Positions 8,395 to 16,905 of a DNA stretch of 53,248 bases are shown here, one piece after another; position 1 is the stretch's first letter; every line of letters starts with the position of its first letter. Origin of the DNA: Microvirga arabica (GTDB taxonomy: Bacteria > Pseudomonadota > Alphaproteobacteria > Rhizobiales > Beijerinckiaceae); contig NZ_JAFBID010000037.1 of the NCBI RefSeq assembly GCF_016811235.1, positions 1-53,248 of the forward strand, given 5' to 3'. Both the position numbers and the translations under genes were made by a program. The notes under the pieces are model-generated. The model searched no databases and was not told the DNA's origin. It saw nothing but the letters and a program-made list of their open reading frames with translations.

Positions 8395-9147
8395 CTAATG
8401 AGATGTCAGGAGCAGGGCTGCGTAAGCCCCTGTTCCGAGTGCGAAAGCCGAAAACCGGCTCTCCCGATCCTCCGGCAGTTCTTCCTTGAGCACGTTGAGG
8501 ACGACGCCGCCGGCGAGGAAAGCAAACAAGGAGCCAATAGCCAGCAGCGGAAGCTCTGTCATCAAGCCAATTCCCCAGCCGAGCAGAGGGGCCACCGCCA
8601 GGATCCAACGGCCTTCCCGATCATAGGTCCTGCCGTGATGCTCACGCAGGCCCTGGTCGTTGACAACGAAGTGCAGGCGCATGGCGATGCCGTAGATGAT
8701 GAGGCTGCGCACGTCCGTCTCCTCCCTGTGCAGGAGAAGATAGCCGATCAGCATGTTATAAATCGCAAACGAGCCGAGATGGAGCCAGAAGGCTCCGCGA
8801 GATGGCCGCTTGTCGCGTCCAGCCCGCTCCTCGTTCCTGGCCGAGGTGCGGGCAAGGCGATCTAAGCCATAGAGGACGGCCAAGCCGAGGAGAGCGATTA
8901 GATAGGTGTGGCTCTCGAGCCCTGAGAGAAAGCCACGGTTCTCCTCAGTCTCACGGCGGAAGGTCTCCTGGTGAGCGGCGAGCTCCGGCAGGAGATGCCC
9001 GAACACATAGGCGACCGAGACCCCGCCCGCGATGGACAGCCACGCACTGCGGGGCGTCGTTCGCAGAAACACCATGCTCTTGCCGAAGACATGCATGCCG
9101 GAAAACGCAAGAGCGATGATGAGGGCGAGAGTGCTTTGAGACAGCAT
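8395..9147 (-). CDS. Multi-pass membrane protein, ZIP-transporter-like
   Basis: 250 residues from ATG 9147; the longer frame upstream lacks hydrophobic or signal character. About seven hydrophobic segments are visible, including LALIIALAFSGMHVFG, AWLSIAGGVSVAYVFGHLLPEL, YLIALLGLAVLYGL, FAIYNMLIGYLL, WILAVAPLLGWGIGL and LFAFLAGGVVLNVLKEELPE. The HLLPEL and N-x-x-KEELPE helices are reminiscent of the His/Glu metal-site helices of ZIP transporters, although the central region (YGIAMRLHFVVNDQ) is not canonical. I infer a distant ZIP relative; the substrate is unknown. Confidence 0.65.
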   Translation of the reverse strand: MLSQSTLALIIALAFSGMHVFGKSMVFLRTTPRSAWLSIAGGVSVAYVFGHLLPELAAHQETFRRETEENRGFLSGLESHTYLIALLGLAVLYGLDRLARTSARNEERAGRDKRPSRGAFWLHLGSFAIYNMLIGYLLLHREETDVRSLIIYGIAMRLHFVVNDQGLREHHGRTYDREGRWILAVAPLLGWGIGLMTELPLLAIGSLFAFLAGGVVLNVLKEELPEDRESRFSAFALGTGAYAALLLTSH

Positions 9148-9226
9148 CGTGTCCTGTTCTGCAGCAGAGATGGCTTCTGCCAACGCATGCTCCCGGCAGG
9201 AGTTCTCGGCCGAGCGTAAGCAAGTC

Positions 9227-9460
9227 TCACTTTTCGCCGCGACTCTGCAGGTGAGAGCGGATATCGTGCAGGATGACGAGGTTCGTCGCAAAGCCAAGAA
9301 ACGTAAGGCCTACCGCACCTGCAGCGGCTGCCGACAGGATAAGGAGAGCACGCAGCGCTTCAGCCCAGAATGCGATCACAAGGAGCCCTGCGCCAGCCGC
9401 ACATGCCAATCTTCCCGCAAGCCGCAGGATAGAGATCATGATCGGACGGTTGGGGCACAT
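9227..9460 (-). CDS. Small two-helix membrane protein
   Basis: 77 residues; AGGAG lies 7 nt before ATG 9460. Two hydrophobic segments (residues 15-30 and 35-62) with an Arg/Ala-rich link and a charged tail ending in RSHLQSRGEK. No family recognised. It is on the same strand as, and upstream of, the ZIP-like gene. Confidence 0.55.
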   Translation of the reverse strand: MCPNRPIMISILRLAGRLACAAGAGLLVIAFWAEALRALLILSAAAAGAVGLTFLGFATNLVILHDIRSHLQSRGEK

Positions 9461-9551
9461 AAGTTTACTCCTCTGCTCTCATGGCGTGAACCATCAGCAC
9501 TGCGCCGGGTTGCCTCGTCAGACTTTTGTCTCGCCACGAGGGGAGATGATA

Positions 9552-9626
9552 ATGTTCAAAGGTCTTCTACTCTGGATGATCGGTATTCCGATCCCGATCA
9601 TTATCCTTCTGTTCCTGTTGTTTTGA
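9552..9626 (+). CDS. 24-residue hydrophobic peptide
   Basis: A tiny gene with GAGGGGAG about 6 nt before ATG 9552. The product MFKGLLLWMIGIPIPIIILL plus four more residues is almost wholly hydrophobic around a conserved-looking GIPIPIIIL core. From memory, very similar mini-proteins recur in Rhizobiales genomes, which argues for a real single-pass membrane peptide. Function unknown. Confidence 0.6.
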   Translation: MFKGLLLWMIGIPIPIIILLFLLF

Positions 9627-9656
9627 TCCGGGACATCATCATTGGAGGGTTGTCGC

Positions 9657-10466
9657 ATGACAAAGCATCTCAGCTTTATAGTCCCGCTCTTCGCTTGTGC
9701 CCTGCTGCCGAGCGTGGCCTTGTCGCAGACACAACCCTCGGGGTGTGGCGATGCGGTTACGGTGCAGAGGGGTGATACGCTAAGCAGCATCGCAGAGCGC
9801 TGCGACGTCACGGAGCGGAGCTTGATGCGGCTTAACCCACGTATTGAAGGATCCCGAGACCTTCGGGTTGGTATGCAGCTCGACGTACGCGGAGACGTCG
9901 GCGAGGGGCTCGGGCGCCTTGGGTCCCTTGCGGGGCAGGCCGTCGGCACTTTGTCGGACTTCGCCCGCAATCTCGGCTCCTCAGCCCAGGATCTTCTCGA
10001 CAGAAACCCGGATCTTCGCCAGCGTATGGAGAGCGTTGAGCGCCAACTCCAGAGCTCCGGGACGGGGTCAGTCAAAGGATCGGTATCGGCTACTCCGGCA
10101 GAGATTGCCTCGGGCGAGACGCTAACGGTGACGGCACAGGGCCTGCCATCCGATACGCCAGTTGTCATCGGTGCGGGCCGACGCCAGGCAGCCTATGAGA
10201 TCATTGAACGGGCGCGTACAGCGTCTGACGGTACCCTGCGTATGAACGTGCGTGTTCCCGATTGGGCAGCCGACATGAGGCAGCTGGCAGTCGTCGTGGC
10301 TGCAGAGAACAGTGATTGGAGTATTAGATCCGAGCAAATCACAGTGACTGGATCGAAGCTCTGGAGCGGCAATTGCCCTGGACAGAGCGAGCCTGCTGGC
10401 AACGGTCACGTTTACTTTGGCGTTCCACATCGGCACCATGACAGGCGAATGACACGATGTCCCTGA
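9657..10466 (+). CDS. Secreted LysM-domain protein
   Basis: 269 residues from ATG 9657. A signal peptide (LSFIVPLFACALLPSVALSQ) is followed directly by a LysM peptidoglycan-binding domain, residues about 33-75: GDAVTVQRGDTLSSIAERCD and SLMRLNPRIEG to LRVGMQLDV. A helical linker and a beta-rich C-terminal domain come next (SVSATPAEIASGETLTVTAQGLP), of a fold used in periplasmic adhesion or enzyme-accessory domains. No catalytic motif is seen. The last 25 residues are His/Arg-rich and look less protein-like than the rest, so a late frameshift is possible. Its end overlaps the next gene by 10 nt. Confidence 0.8.
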   Translation: MTKHLSFIVPLFACALLPSVALSQTQPSGCGDAVTVQRGDTLSSIAERCDVTERSLMRLNPRIEGSRDLRVGMQLDVRGDVGEGLGRLGSLAGQAVGTLSDFARNLGSSAQDLLDRNPDLRQRMESVERQLQSSGTGSVKGSVSATPAEIASGETLTVTAQGLPSDTPVVIGAGRRQAAYEIIERARTASDGTLRMNVRVPDWAADMRQLAVVVAAENSDWSIRSEQITVTGSKLWSGNCPGQSEPAGNGHVYFGVPHRHHDRRMTRCP

Positions 10467-10609
10467 GCGGAATCCTGATAGCTCTCGTGATCCTCTTCAT
10501 TGTCGCCACAGTCCCAGTCTGGCCCTACAGCCGGAGTTGGGGATTGTGGCCCAGCGGGGCTCTTGGGCTCGTGCTGGCGGCCATTGTGGGTATGCTGATC
10601 ATGGGATAG
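10457..10609 (+). CDS. DUF3309 family small membrane protein
   Basis: 50 residues from ATG 10457. The sequence matches the DUF3309 pattern: an N-terminal hydrophobic helix, then PVWPYSRSWGLWPSGALGLV and a second hydrophobic helix. The WPYSRxWGxxPSG core is diagnostic. Function unknown; it is probably co-transcribed with the LysM gene it overlaps. Confidence 0.85.
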   Translation: MSLSGILIALVILFIVATVPVWPYSRSWGLWPSGALGLVLAAIVGMLIMG

Positions 10610-10692
10610 TGCGGCCTTTGCCCGTGGCAAGCCGCGGCGTGCTACTACTGGGTTGGCTGGCGTGACCGGTTGAAACGGCTCGGGGTAGACCG

Positions 10693-11754
10693 ATGTCATT
10701 GCTCAACTTCGGCACCTTCGGCCTCTGGGCTAACGCTCTGATCTTCGCCATGGCTGCAGCTTGCGTTTGGTGGGCCGGAACTCGCCTGACGGGGTATCTG
10801 GATGCCATTGCAGATCGAACAGGAATTGGACAGGCCTTCGCAGGCATGCTGCTTCTTGGAGGTATCACCTCCCTGCCGGAGGTGGCTGCCGTAAGTACCT
10901 CCTCCTGGACCGGAAATGCATCACTTGCCGTCAACAATCTCCTTGGAAGCGTTGCCATTAACGTCCTGCTGATTGCCCTCGCCGATGCGGTTCTTGGGCG
11001 AGACGCAATCACATCGGCGATAGGCAAGTCGACAACGCTCATGCAGGGTGTGCTCAGCATCACTGCCCTTGCTTTCGCTGCCATGGCTATCGTGTCCGGG
11101 GACGTCCCTGTGTCAGGTATAGGTGCTTGGTCGTTTGCCTTGTTTTGCTACTGTGTCTTTGCCTTCTGGCTTGCTGCCGCGTACGGGCGGCGCGCTCCCT
11201 GGCACACCGTCAGAGACGAGGGAACCGCGGTCGACACAAGCCAAGGTGCACCTGAATTTCGGGCTCCGCTCAAGCAAGTGTCGCTTACCAGCCTTATCGG
11301 GCGAACGTCTCTGGCCGCCTTGGTCATACTGGTAGCAGGCTTTGCCCTTGCACAGGCTGGAGATGCCATCTCGCAACTCACGGGCCTCGGCGCAAGCCTC
11401 GTCGGACTCGTGCTTGTCGGTTTTGCGACGTCCCTGCCGGAAGTTAGCTCGATCACGGCTGCCGTTCGTATGAAACGCTACGAGATGGCCTTAGGCGATG
11501 TGTTTGGCACAAACCTTCTCACGATCGGCCTGCTTCTGCTCGCAGATGTGTTCTACGCAGGAGAGCCTGTCCTCAACACCGCCGGACGATTTGAGGCAGT
11601 CGCGGCGCTCCTTGGCTTGATCCTTACCGCCGTTTTCGTGATCGGGCTCCTGGAACGCAAGAATAAAACCTTCCTGCGTATGGGGTACGACGCTTTGGCC
11701 GCGATCCTCATCTTCGTGGGCGGCATCGTTCTGCTCTACCTTCTTCAAATGTAA
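10693..11754 (+). CDS. Na+/Ca2+ exchanger family membrane protein
   Basis: 353 residues, about ten membrane helices. The two inverted alpha-repeats that form the ion-binding site of the CaCA/NCX superfamily are present: GMLLLGGITSLPEVAAVSTS with NNLLGSVAINVLLIALAD in the first half, and GLVLVGFATSLPEVSSITAA with GDVFGTNLLTIGLLLLAD in the second. Such proteins exchange Ca2+ or other cations against Na+ or H+ across the inner membrane. Residues 165-195 form the charged cytoplasmic loop between halves. The family assignment is firm; the exact ion is not. Confidence 0.88.
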   Translation: MSLLNFGTFGLWANALIFAMAAACVWWAGTRLTGYLDAIADRTGIGQAFAGMLLLGGITSLPEVAAVSTSSWTGNASLAVNNLLGSVAINVLLIALADAVLGRDAITSAIGKSTTLMQGVLSITALAFAAMAIVSGDVPVSGIGAWSFALFCYCVFAFWLAAAYGRRAPWHTVRDEGTAVDTSQGAPEFRAPLKQVSLTSLIGRTSLAALVILVAGFALAQAGDAISQLTGLGASLVGLVLVGFATSLPEVSSITAAVRMKRYEMALGDVFGTNLLTIGLLLLADVFYAGEPVLNTAGRFEAVAALLGLILTAVFVIGLLERKNKTFLRMGYDALAAILIFVGGIVLLYLLQM

Positions 11755-11864
11755 GATCTGAGGTCAGGAGCTAGCATCTATCCAAGGGGCGAAGCGACGG
11801 AACAACTTGGCCGTGGCAACGTTTGTCTGAAAGGGCCAGAAACAACCTAACATCCAGGAGCGGC

Positions 11865-12659
11865 ATGCTCATGCCCCGCTTCCTCATTCCCTTTGCTCTT
11901 GCGCCCGCAACAGGGATGCTTCTGTTTGCAGTTGGGTATGCCCAAAATGGGCAGGTGCCAGATCCTGCCATCGTTCATCCGAGCGGAACCGATGTCGAAC
12001 GCGGCCAGGCAATCGTGGTGGCCGCAGCCGGCGTTGGCCCGGGCGGCGCATGCTTTCAGTGTCATGGCATGGACGGCAAAGGCGATGCTGCGGCAGCCTT
12101 CCCGCGCTTGAGCGGGCAGGTCTACAAGTACCTCTACGATTCCATGAAGGATTATGCCTCCGGCGCTCGGCAGAACCCGATCATGACGCCCATCGCGCAG
12201 AGTCTCTCCGACCGACAGATCCGTGATGTTTCAGCCTATTACGCAGCGCAGGAGCAGGCTCCCTTCGTCTCGCCGGAAGCGGCTGATCCAAGACTCCTGC
12301 AGCACGGCGGAGCTCTTGCCGCTATTGGGAGCTCCGAGCGTAGCATTCAAGGCTGCATCAACTGCCACGGACCCGCAGGAGCTGGTTTGCCGCCGACCTA
12401 TCCGTACCTTGCAGGCCAATACGCGATGTACATGGAGGCGCAGCTTAATGCCTGGAAAGGCGGAGCGCGCAAAAGTGACCGCCTCAGTGCTGTCGCCATG
12501 GAGGACATCGCCAAGCGCATGACGGATGAGGATATCCGTGCTGTTTCGCTCTATTACGCTTCGATCCGCCCACAGACGATCACCCCCGAACGGCTTCAGG
12601 CTGCGAGCCCTATGGTTTCCTCCCCACCGGGTGCAGTCCAGCGCCCAAACGCGAGGTGA
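11865..12659 (+). CDS. Dihaem c4-like cytochrome c
   Basis: 264 residues from ATG 11865, preceded by AGGAG. A hydrophobic leader ends near GYAQN, so it is exported to the periplasm. Two c-type haem sites are present, CFQCH at 63-67 and CINCH at 164-168, each followed by a GxDGKGD/GPAGAG turn and a later Met-containing stretch (PIMTPIAQSLSD). The two halves are similar, as in cytochrome c4 and in the cytochrome subunit of membrane-bound sugar/alcohol dehydrogenases. It is the first gene of a + strand run of overlapping genes, so it probably takes electrons from the GMC flavoprotein and passes them toward the oxidase encoded downstream. Confidence 0.88.
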   Translation: MLMPRFLIPFALAPATGMLLFAVGYAQNGQVPDPAIVHPSGTDVERGQAIVVAAAGVGPGGACFQCHGMDGKGDAAAAFPRLSGQVYKYLYDSMKDYASGARQNPIMTPIAQSLSDRQIRDVSAYYAAQEQAPFVSPEAADPRLLQHGGALAAIGSSERSIQGCINCHGPAGAGLPPTYPYLAGQYAMYMEAQLNAWKGGARKSDRLSAVAMEDIAKRMTDEDIRAVSLYYASIRPQTITPERLQAASPMVSSPPGAVQRPNAR

Positions 12660-12664
12660 GTGAG

Positions 12665-13027
12665 ATGTATGCAGATCATACTATCCGCGCCCTGAGCGTA
12701 GCCCTGCTGCTGACCAATGGGGCCATGGCTCCAGTGGCCTTCGCTCAAGGCACTGACTCAAGCACCAATCCCGCTCAATCGGATAGCCGATCCCAAGTCC
12801 AAGAGGGAGAGGCTCGGCAGAAGGGGCAGGTTGCCCATGTGGGCGCGGGCACGACGGAGACCTCTACCACCGGTCATAGTGGACCAACACAACAATCGTC
12901 AGGCCCGCCCGGCGAGATCACTGTGCCCCCGCTGCCCAATGCGTCCTTATGCGATTCCTACAAGGACACCCCGGCTCACCAGGGCTGCCTCCAGGTTGTC
13001 CTCCGGCAGGAGCAGAAACCCCAATGA
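12665..13027 (+). CDS. Small exported hypothetical protein
   Basis: 120 residues from ATG 12665, 8 nt after GAGG; a GTG at 12656 overlaps the cytochrome stop and is an alternative. A signal peptide (ALSVALLLTNGAMAPVAFAQ) leads into a Ser/Thr/Gln-rich disordered region. The short C-terminal segment has two cysteines (NASLCDSYKD and HQGCLQVVL), which may form a disulfide. The position between the dihaem cytochrome and the dehydrogenase small subunit, with an ATGA overlap at 13024-13027, suggests an accessory or assembly role. No family recognised. Confidence 0.7.
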   Translation: MYADHTIRALSVALLLTNGAMAPVAFAQGTDSSTNPAQSDSRSQVQEGEARQKGQVAHVGAGTTETSTTGHSGPTQQSSGPPGEITVPPLPNASLCDSYKDTPAHQGCLQVVLRQEQKPQ

Positions 13028-13812
13028 ACGATGCCATATCCCGCCGTAATCTCCTGAAGGTGGTCGGCGCTGCCGGCGCAGCCGCCGCCGTCCCAGGCGC
13101 GACTGTTGCTGCACCTCAGCATATCGCTCAGGCGCCCGCGCCTGCGCCGGCCCAAGGAGCGGCCCCGCCCGTTTCCGCGCCACCGCAGACAGACGCCCTG
13201 TTCTTCTTCAACGATCAGGAGGCACGGTTCGTCGAGGCCGCGGTCGAGCGGCTGATCCCTGCCGATCCGGAATGGCCTGGTGCCGCCTGGGCCGGTGTCC
13301 TGTATTTCATCGATCACCAGCTTGCCGGGGCTTACGGTTCCGGGGCCAAGATGTATCTGAAGGGTCCCTGGGTTCCCGATGCCCCGCCGCAGCAGGGCTA
13401 TCAGCTTCGGCACACACCGGCCGAACTCTACCGCATTGGCATCGAGGAGACCCGCCAGCATTGCCGGCAAGCCTACAATGGCCGCGAGTTCTGGGACCTG
13501 GGCGAGACAGTCATGGACGAGGTACTTAAAGGTCTTGAGAGCGCTCAGATACAGCTTCCCTCGCTGCCGGCACCGGTCTTCTTCGAAACACTGCTCGCCA
13601 ACACGGTCGAGGGCTTCCTGGCCGATCCCGCCTATGGCGGTAACCGGGACATGGTGAGCTGGCGCATGATCGGTTTCCCAGGGGCCTACGCCCAGTACGT
13701 CGACCTCGTCGAGCTTTACGATCTGCCCTACACACGCCCGCCGATCAGCTTCGCGAACTCGGCCGCACGGCACGCCCATATTGCCGGTCACAATCACGAT
13801 CATAATCAATAG
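13024..13812 (+). CDS. Gluconate 2-dehydrogenase subunit 3 family protein (dehydrogenase small subunit)
   Basis: 262 residues; the ATG overlaps the preceding stop (ATGA). A twin-arginine signal opens the protein (SRRNLLKVVGAAGAAAAVPG), so the folded complex is exported by Tat. The body fits the subunit-3 family of flavin-cytochrome dehydrogenases: FFNDQEARFVEAAVERLIPAD, then YFIDHQLAGAYG and YRIGIEETRQHC, ending in a C-terminal GFLADPAYGGNRDMVSWRMI motif. This subunit carries the Tat signal for, and stabilises, the FAD-bearing large subunit encoded next (12 nt gap). The C-terminus is His-rich. Confidence 0.9.
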   Translation: MNDAISRRNLLKVVGAAGAAAAVPGATVAAPQHIAQAPAPAPAQGAAPPVSAPPQTDALFFFNDQEARFVEAAVERLIPADPEWPGAAWAGVLYFIDHQLAGAYGSGAKMYLKGPWVPDAPPQQGYQLRHTPAELYRIGIEETRQHCRQAYNGREFWDLGETVMDEVLKGLESAQIQLPSLPAPVFFETLLANTVEGFLADPAYGGNRDMVSWRMIGFPGAYAQYVDLVELYDLPYTRPPISFANSAARHAHIAGHNHDHNQ

Positions 13813-13824
13813 AGGAGAGCGGCA

Positions 13825-15594
13825 ATGGCGGTTCGCATGAAGCCTGTCGACGTTGCTCTCGTGGGAGGGGGGCTCACCGCCGCGATCCTGGGCAGAGAAC
13901 TTGCCGAGGCGGGATATACGGTCGTTTCTCTCGAACGCGGGCAGATGCGCGACACCGTGCCGGACTTCCAGTCACCCACCATGCACGATGAGCTGAAGTA
14001 CGACGTCCGCTATGCGCTCATGCAGGACCCGAGTGTGCAGACCCTCACGTTCCGCAACTTCGTCGGGCAGCAGGCGCTCCCAATGCGCCAGCTCGGCTCT
14101 TTCCTGCCGGGCGAAGGCGTCGGCGGCGGGGCCGTCCACTGGAACGGTCAATATTGGCGCTTCCAGCCGGAATGGTTCAGGCTAAGAAGCTGGGTGAACG
14201 AGAAGTACGGCCAGAATCACCTCGGGCCCGAGGTCACCATTCAGGACTGGGGCGTCAACTACGACGAGTTGGAACCCTTCTACACCTTCGCCGACAAAGT
14301 TCTTGGTATCGGCGGAGCCACAGGCAACCTCAAGGGCCAGATCCAAGTCGGCGGCAACCCCTTCGAGGGGCCGCGCAGCGAGCCTTACCCAAACCCGCCC
14401 ATGAAGAAAAGCCACTCGGGCCACCTGTTCGGCCAGGCAGCTGCTTCACTGGGCTACAAGCCATTTCCGGTGCCTTCGGCCAATGTGACCCGGCCTTACA
14501 GGAACCCGTATGGCGCCGAGCTCAAGCCATGCATGTATTGCGGCTTCTGCGAAAGGTTCGGCTGCGAGCACTTCGCCAAGGCCAGCCCGCAGGTCTGCAT
14601 CCTGCCCTCGGCGATGGCCAACAAAAACTTCGAGCTGCGCACCCGGGCTTATGTCACCCGCATCGAATACAACCGGCAGGCGAAGGTGGCGACCGGCGTC
14701 ACCTATGTCGATGCGCAGGGGCGCGAGGTCTTCCAGCCCGCGAACATGGTGGTGCTTTGCGCCTTTGCTCATCACAACCCGATTCTCATGCTGCAATCCG
14801 GGATCGGCGAGCCTTATAACCCGGAAACCCGGACCGGCACGGTCGGGCGCAACTACACCTATCAGACCATGACCGGCATCAACGTGTTCTATGAGGGCGA
14901 GAAACGCATCAACCCGTTCATGGGCGCGGGCGCCTTGGGCACGGCTATCGACGAGTTCAACAACGGCAGCTTCGACCATTCCGGCCTCGGCTTTATCGGC
15001 GGTGGCTATGTGGCGGCTTATCAGACCTCCGGACGCCCGATCTATCATCACCCGGTTCCCGAGGGTACGCCCCGGTGGGGACTCGAATGGAAGCGGGCAG
15101 TGGCCCGGCACTACAACAGCACCGTCAGCATCAGCTTTCACGGCTCCTCGGTTCCGCACCCGAACAACTACATCGGCCTCGACCGCACCTACACGGACGC
15201 ATTTGGGCAACCGCTCGGCATGCTCACTTTCGACTTCCCGCACAATGACCGTCTAATGGCTCGGCACATCACCGGAAAGGTGGTGGAGATCGCAAAAGCC
15301 ATGGGTGGGAAGCAAATCTCCGTCGGATGGCTCGACGACCACTATTCCATCGTGCCCTACCAGACCACGCACAATTCGGGCGGAACCATCATGGGCACTG
15401 ATCCGAAAACCAGCGTCGTGAACCGTTATCTCCAGTCATGGGACGCCCACAATCTATGGGTCATGGGCGCAAGTGTGTTCCCGCAGAATGCGGGCTACAA
15501 TCCGACCGCTACGGTCGCGGCGCTCACGTACTGGGCGGCTGATGCCATGATCAAGCAGTACCTGAACAACCCAAGACCGTTGGTGCAGGCATGA
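13825..15594 (+). CDS. GMC-type FAD dehydrogenase large subunit
   Basis: 589 residues with GAGGAGAG before ATG 13825. The FAD Rossmann motif is VGGGLTAAILGRELAEAG (13-30), followed by a GMC-type GEGVGGGAVHWNG loop (96-108). Cys236, Cys239, Cys242 and Cys247 form a CX2CX2CX4C cluster in a family where related glucose and fructose dehydrogenases carry an Fe-S centre at an equivalent place. The catalytic His/Asn pair is likely in QTTHNSGGTIMG and FPQNAGYNPTAT near the C-terminus. Together with the Tat-exported small subunit and the c4 cytochromes it should oxidise a sugar, sugar acid or alcohol in the periplasm; the substrate cannot be told from sequence. Its stop overlaps the next start (ATGA). 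Confidence 0.92.
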   Translation: MAVRMKPVDVALVGGGLTAAILGRELAEAGYTVVSLERGQMRDTVPDFQSPTMHDELKYDVRYALMQDPSVQTLTFRNFVGQQALPMRQLGSFLPGEGVGGGAVHWNGQYWRFQPEWFRLRSWVNEKYGQNHLGPEVTIQDWGVNYDELEPFYTFADKVLGIGGATGNLKGQIQVGGNPFEGPRSEPYPNPPMKKSHSGHLFGQAAASLGYKPFPVPSANVTRPYRNPYGAELKPCMYCGFCERFGCEHFAKASPQVCILPSAMANKNFELRTRAYVTRIEYNRQAKVATGVTYVDAQGREVFQPANMVVLCAFAHHNPILMLQSGIGEPYNPETRTGTVGRNYTYQTMTGINVFYEGEKRINPFMGAGALGTAIDEFNNGSFDHSGLGFIGGGYVAAYQTSGRPIYHHPVPEGTPRWGLEWKRAVARHYNSTVSISFHGSSVPHPNNYIGLDRTYTDAFGQPLGMLTFDFPHNDRLMARHITGKVVEIAKAMGGKQISVGWLDDHYSIVPYQTTHNSGGTIMGTDPKTSVVNRYLQSWDAHNLWVMGASVFPQNAGYNPTATVAALTYWAADAMIKQYLNNPRPLVQA

Positions 15595-16475
15595 CGCGGG
15601 CAATTCCTCTCGCGCTCGGCATTGCGACCTTTGCCGCAGCGCCGGTCCTTTCGCAGAGCCAGAATCCTCCGGCAGGACCTGCGGGAGCGCCCGACATCAT
15701 CCGCGGCCGAGAAATCGCATTGGGTGGCGTGCGCGACCGGCAGAACGTCCCGTGCATCCAATGTCATGGACTGGAGGGCGTCGGCAATTCGAGCGGAGTC
15801 TTTCCGCGTCTAGCCCCGCAGAGCGGCTGGTACCTCTACAAGACGCTCCAGGACTACGCCTCGGGTCTGCGCCCCAACGAGATCATGAGCCCCATCGCTA
15901 GGAGCCTGTCGGATCAGGACATGCAGGCTGTTGCCACCTATTACGCCTCCATCAGGAATGCGCCCACGCTGCCTCACGCGGAGGTGAATGTGCGAACCTT
16001 GCAGACCGGCGGGGCGATCTCGGCGGTCGGCATCCCCGAGCAGGCCGTTCCGCCATGCGCCGGATGCCATGGCGCGAACGGGCGCGGCGGACAGATGATC
16101 TATCCATCGCTTGCAGGCCAATATGCGCCTTACACGGAGCTCCAGCTTCGTCTCTGGAAGGAGGGGCGACGTGATGGCGATCCCATGAACGTCATGGAAT
16201 TGATTTCCAAGGCGATGACGGACGAGCAGATCCGCGCCGTGTCGCTCTACTTCGCTTCAATCCAGCCTGGATATAGCCCGCAAGGAGAGCAGCGGTCTGG
16301 CGGTCCCAGCCAGAATCCGCAGGTTTGGCAGGGACAGCTTGCTCCTCCGTCTCCGAACGCAACTTCGCCGATCCCAGGGCTGCAAAATGTCAAGCCACCA
16401 TACTTGCCGGAGGGACAAGCCGGTCCAGGTATGGGGAACGCCTCTACCGATGACCAGATCAACCGCTCACGATAG
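15591..16475 (+). CDS. Second dihaem c4-like cytochrome c
   Basis: 294 residues, overlapping the GMC gene by 4 nt. A short signal peptide (AIPLALGIATFAAAPVLSQ) precedes haem sites CIQCH (55-59) and CAGCH (156-160). It is clearly homologous along its length to the cytochrome at 11865-12659: the segments PRLAPQSGWYLYKTLQDYAS and YPSLAGQYAPYTELQLRLWK have counterparts there. A Pro/Gln/Gly-rich tail of about 65 residues is unusual for c4 proteins and may act as a tether. It probably serves as the cytochrome acceptor of the dehydrogenase. Confidence 0.88.
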   Translation: MTRAIPLALGIATFAAAPVLSQSQNPPAGPAGAPDIIRGREIALGGVRDRQNVPCIQCHGLEGVGNSSGVFPRLAPQSGWYLYKTLQDYASGLRPNEIMSPIARSLSDQDMQAVATYYASIRNAPTLPHAEVNVRTLQTGGAISAVGIPEQAVPPCAGCHGANGRGGQMIYPSLAGQYAPYTELQLRLWKEGRRDGDPMNVMELISKAMTDEQIRAVSLYFASIQPGYSPQGEQRSGGPSQNPQVWQGQLAPPSPNATSPIPGLQNVKPPYLPEGQAGPGMGNASTDDQINRSR

Positions 16476-16490
16476 GGACTGCAGTGAAGT

Positions 16491-16898
16491 ATGGAGATGC
16501 AGCACCTCTCAATGAGCATCGGCGGAATGGGCATTCGGAAGTGCGCTGCTGCACTATTCTTGCTTGCTGTCGGAGCGTGTAACGAAAGCGAAGTTCCGGC
16601 CGAGCAGCGTGTGGTCGGAGGCGATCCAGAGAGGGGCAGGGCCATCATAGACACCGTCGAATGCGGGGTCTGCCACATCATCCCAGGTGTTGCTGGAGCC
16701 CATGGAATCGTTGGCCCGTCCCTTGAGAAGTTCGGTCACCGCCAGCTTGTCGGCGGGGTCGCGCCAAACCATCCCGCCATTCTCACGCGCTGGGTCAAGG
16801 ATGCACCCGAGATAGCGCCCAATACCGGCATGCCCTCCCTGCCGCTCACCGAAGATGAGGCACGCCATGTGGCGGCTTATCTCTATACATTACGGTGA
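16491..16898 (+). CDS. Monohaem c-type cytochrome, probable lipoprotein
   Basis: 135 residues as drawn; an inner ATG at 16527 gives a more typical lipoprotein signal (MGIRKCAAALFLLAVGAC, with a lipobox ending at Cys). One haem site, CGVCH (58-62 in the long form), and a likely axial Met in NTGMPSLPLTEDEARHVAAYL, the usual class-I ending. Layout and size match the cytochrome c domain found with caa3-type oxidases. It sits immediately before ctaC, so it may be an electron shuttle to the oxidase. Confidence 0.82.
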   Translation: MEMQHLSMSIGGMGIRKCAAALFLLAVGACNESEVPAEQRVVGGDPERGRAIIDTVECGVCHIIPGVAGAHGIVGPSLEKFGHRQLVGGVAPNHPAILTRWVKDAPEIAPNTGMPSLPLTEDEARHVAAYLYTLR

Positions 16899-16905
16899 AC
16901 GCGTG

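Noticed and set aside
14446..15243. A 265-codon minus-strand frame opposite the GMC dehydrogenase gene
   Set aside because: The + strand gene has clear FAD and active-site motifs over the whole stretch; the antisense product is Asp/Arg/Ala-rich with no fold signals.
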